A stretch of 25,437 nucleotides of DNA from 2-02-FULL-49-11 sp040757655 (lineage in GTDB: Bacteria; Patescibacteriota; Patescibacteriia; 2-02-FULL-49-11). Both the position numbers and the translations under genes were made by a program. How positions within the stretch are numbered: position 1 is the first letter of the stretch; each line of letters begins with the position of its first letter. Location of the stretch: assembly GCA_040757655.1 (NCBI GenBank), contig JBFLWV010000049.1:1-25437 (forward strand). Direction: 5' to 3'. Positions 23,718 to 25,437 of the stretch are shown here, piece after piece. A model generated the notes under the pieces. It was not told the origin of the DNA, searched no databases, and saw nothing but the letters and a program-made list of their open reading frames with translations.

Positions 23718-23851
23718 CAACGAGCGAAGCGAGTTTTAGTGCTGTGATGGGTTACAGGCATACATCAGGAACGGAATGTGGCTTATGATGGCGAAAAAGA
23801 TTGAGATTCCGATGCGGCAAGATACAAGGTACAATGACCAAATCTTTATTA

Positions 23852-24691
23852 TTACGGCCATCGCGCCGTTATGAACAACACGAGCCACGCGCCTGCAAGC
23901 ATGGAAATGCCTAATACTTGACCGCGCCGCTTCATAAACGCTGCTGGCTTCCGCACGATCTCAAGCAATACCACATAGACGGGAAGCACAAGCCCTGCGA
24001 GAACTAAGGGGGTAAAGGGAAACAGAAGAAACACCGCCATGGTTTCCATTATACAAAGACTGAGAATCCACCTGCCATAGCTGCGACTTTGGGGTGAAAC
24101 GAGTGAATACTCTAATACCTGCCGCGTGAAAAGAAAGGTTCCCAAAAATACTAACCCCAATGTGCCTAAAAGCGGAAAACGGACAAATACAGACGCACCG
24201 CTTAAGGTGGCGCACAATGCAAACACCCCGAAGGAAGCGATAAACCATCCCACATTCTCACAAAAGAGCGCCCTCAATGCACTGGGTGTTTCCTGAAACT
24301 TCACGAGGCCTCGCAGGTGCGCGCCGATACTCGCTGAGAGGATGATTGCGATAATGCCGCGAAACACGCCGCCGCTTACCATGAGGAAAAGCCCATTTCC
24401 TGCCACTGCCAACGCAAGGGGAGATGCCACATGCCAACGGAATGCCCGTCCTTCCTCCTTTTTGTATACGGCGCGATACACCATAACAATAACAAGCAAC
24501 TCAATGAACAAAAAAAGCCACCATACATCTACCCAGCGCCATGTGCCGAGCAGAGCGCCAAAAATGACTGCCATGAGCACAAACGGTCCATAGTGGCGCA
24601 GAATTATCTTTCCGAATGGATCTTCACCTGTGCGCTCGTGCGGGATTCCTTGCACGATTGACGGGAGATCAGTATTCGAAATGATGGTCAT
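23852..24691 (-). CDS. Polytopic membrane protein, unknown function
   Basis: A 279-residue protein, not recognised. After a hydrophilic N-terminus of about 35 residues it has about eight hydrophobic segments, several rich in Val, Leu and Gly (LMAVIFGALLGTW; FLFIELLVIVMVY; GISMLAGAWLVLFITA). The ATG at 24691 is preferred to a GTG at 24703 that abuts the previous stop. The gap from the preceding gene is 12 bases, so the two are probably one operon. The size and layout suggest a transporter-like or envelope protein, without further evidence. Confidence 0.65.
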   Translation of the reverse strand: MTIISNTDLPSIVQGIPHERTGEDPFGKIILRHYGPFVLMAVIFGALLGTWRWVDVWWLFLFIELLVIVMVYRAVYKKEEGRAFRWHVASPLALAVAGNGLFLMVSGGVFRGIIAIILSASIGAHLRGLVKFQETPSALRALFCENVGWFIASFGVFALCATLSGASVFVRFPLLGTLGLVFLGTFLFTRQVLEYSLVSPQSRSYGRWILSLCIMETMAVFLLFPFTPLVLAGLVLPVYVVLLEIVRKPAAFMKRRGQVLGISMLAGAWLVLFITARWP

Positions 24692-24703
24692 ACGTCTCAA
24701 CAC

Positions 24704-25315
24704 TTACCTACTCAGCCACGGCGCAAGCTTGTATACCATGGTCAATCGCTCCTCTGCAGTCCTGAATTCATCCTCTGCTTTCTTCATGACAGTACGGTCA
24801 CCTGCTAATGCAATGAGATAGCGTTGCGCTGTCTGTTCATCCATACCCATGGCGGTGACGAGTCCCAAATGCACCTCCTTCAATTGCGCCGGCACCCGAA
24901 GGGTGAGTAATAATGCTTTCTCGTATTGTATCTCTGAAAGCCATGCATCGATATCAGCGCTTACCATATTTTGTGACGATAGTTTTGCTGCGAACTGTCC
25001 GCGGGAGACTACATAACGCGAGAGAATTTCCGGCGCTTCCTTTTTATATTTCGCGCCTAGCACCTGACTCGTGTCACTCCGTATCCACACCGTGGTGTCT
25101 TCGGAGGTCGTGGCAAATACAGGGATGGTGGTGAGCATTGAAACACTGGAATAATTAATGATGAGCACGGCCGCGAGAAATACGATTCCCCAGTGATGGT
25201 GCATCAGCTCTACCACCTGGCGTGTGGGAGGGAGAACGACCTTCATTTCGCGCGAGAGGCGAAAAGAGTTGTAGGGAAAGGTCGGTTTTGAGATAGAAGA
25301 AGTTTGTTTCTTCAT
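24704..25315 (-). CDS. Single-pass membrane protein, unknown function
   Basis: A 203-residue protein with a positively charged N-terminal tail and one membrane segment (about 42-60: WGIVFLAAVLIINYSSVSM). The remainder is extracytoplasmic and contains helical, charged stretches (KKAEDEFRTAEERLTMVYK). I see no catalytic motif. The ATG at 25315 is the first of the frame; a -10-like TATACT (25334-25329) would give a very short leader. A group II intron domain V ends about 40 bases upstream. It is followed by the polytopic membrane gene. Confidence 0.65.
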   Translation of the reverse strand: MKKQTSSISKPTFPYNSFRLSREMKVVLPPTRQVVELMHHHWGIVFLAAVLIINYSSVSMLTTIPVFATTSEDTTVWIRSDTSQVLGAKYKKEAPEILSRYVVSRGQFAAKLSSQNMVSADIDAWLSEIQYEKALLLTLRVPAQLKEVHLGLVTAMGMDEQTAQRYLIALAGDRTVMKKAEDEFRTAEERLTMVYKLAPWLSR

Positions 25316-25354
25316 AGTAGACCTCTAAAGTATAACACTTCGAAGCCCCTCGTT

Positions 25355-25387
25355 GAACCGTGCAGGCGGATTTCCCGCACACGGCTC
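25355..25387 (-). ncRNA. Group II intron domain V
   Basis: On the - strand, bases 25387 to 25355 begin GAGCCGTGTGCGG and end TGCACGGTTC. Folded, it gives a 9-bp lower stem with the catalytic AGC triad near its start, a two-base CU bulge, a 5-bp upper stem and an A-rich loop, the plan of domain V. The preceding TTCTATGGTAGCGGA is also typical of the approach to this domain. I cannot fold a good domain VI from the following bases, so the intron may be truncated. The rest of the intron would lie beyond the right edge of the window. Confidence 0.72.
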
Positions 25388-25437
25388 TCCGCTACCATAG
25401 AAGTGTCACCAAATATCATAGAGATTGAACGCCAGGG

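Noticed and set aside
25155..25382. 75-residue - strand frame at the right end
   Set aside because: It runs through the intron domain V and then out of frame across the membrane-protein gene.
1..25437. Alternative genetic code (TGA as an amino acid)
   Set aside because: TGA ends several genes precisely, including the four-base ATGA overlaps at 12706 and 16492.

Overview
The window looks like part of a chromosome from a small-genome, uncultivated bacterium, most likely of the Candidate Phyla Radiation (Patescibacteria, Parcubacteria-like). This is inferred from style, not proven. The signs are short, tightly packed genes, a PaaX/Cas2-like regulator of the type common in that group, many intergenic palindromes and an HtrA-like membrane pseudoprotease. 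TGA is used as an ordinary stop (ends of neuB, neuC, the second oxidoreductase and a glycosyltransferase), so this is not a TGA-recoded lineage.

Left and centre (440-19367, all + strand) is a surface-glycan locus. It opens with a sugar epimerase/dehydratase, an orphan thiamine-diphosphate E1 alpha/beta pair without E2 or E3, and the heptose genes gmhA and gmhB. A glycosyltransferase bracketed by repetitive elements follows. Next come a HisF-like/HisH pair and a PseA/WbpG-type sugar amidotransferase, which together should convert an acetamido or keto-type sugar substrate into an amidino derivative. A methyltransferase, a frameshifted inositol-monophosphatase-family gene and an HD-domain protein come next. 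After a clear promoter lies a nonulosonic (sialic-type) acid block: neuB, neuC, neuA, two Gfo/Idh/MocA oxidoreductases, a protein resembling GT42 sialyltransferases/DUF115, a GT4 glycosyltransferase and a methyltransferase. The logic is build, decorate, activate and transfer an acidic nine-carbon sugar, with a heptose-like or branched sugar made alongside.

Right part (19470-25315, all - strand) is different: a frameshifted helical-repeat protein, a PaaX-like regulator whose own promoter is covered by a 32-bp palindrome, an EamA transporter, an HtrA-like protein lacking two catalytic-triad residues, and two membrane proteins. A second copy of the palindrome lies upstream of the frameshifted gene. 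At the right edge is a group II intron domain V on the - strand.

Repeats run through the window. A 99-bp block occurs twice (one copy forms the C-terminus of a glycosyltransferase). Three related C-rich hairpins separate genes. A terminal-inverted-repeat element of about 128 bp precedes the first glycosyltransferase. An in-frame palindrome interrupts the GT4 gene. No tRNA, rRNA or CRISPR array was seen.
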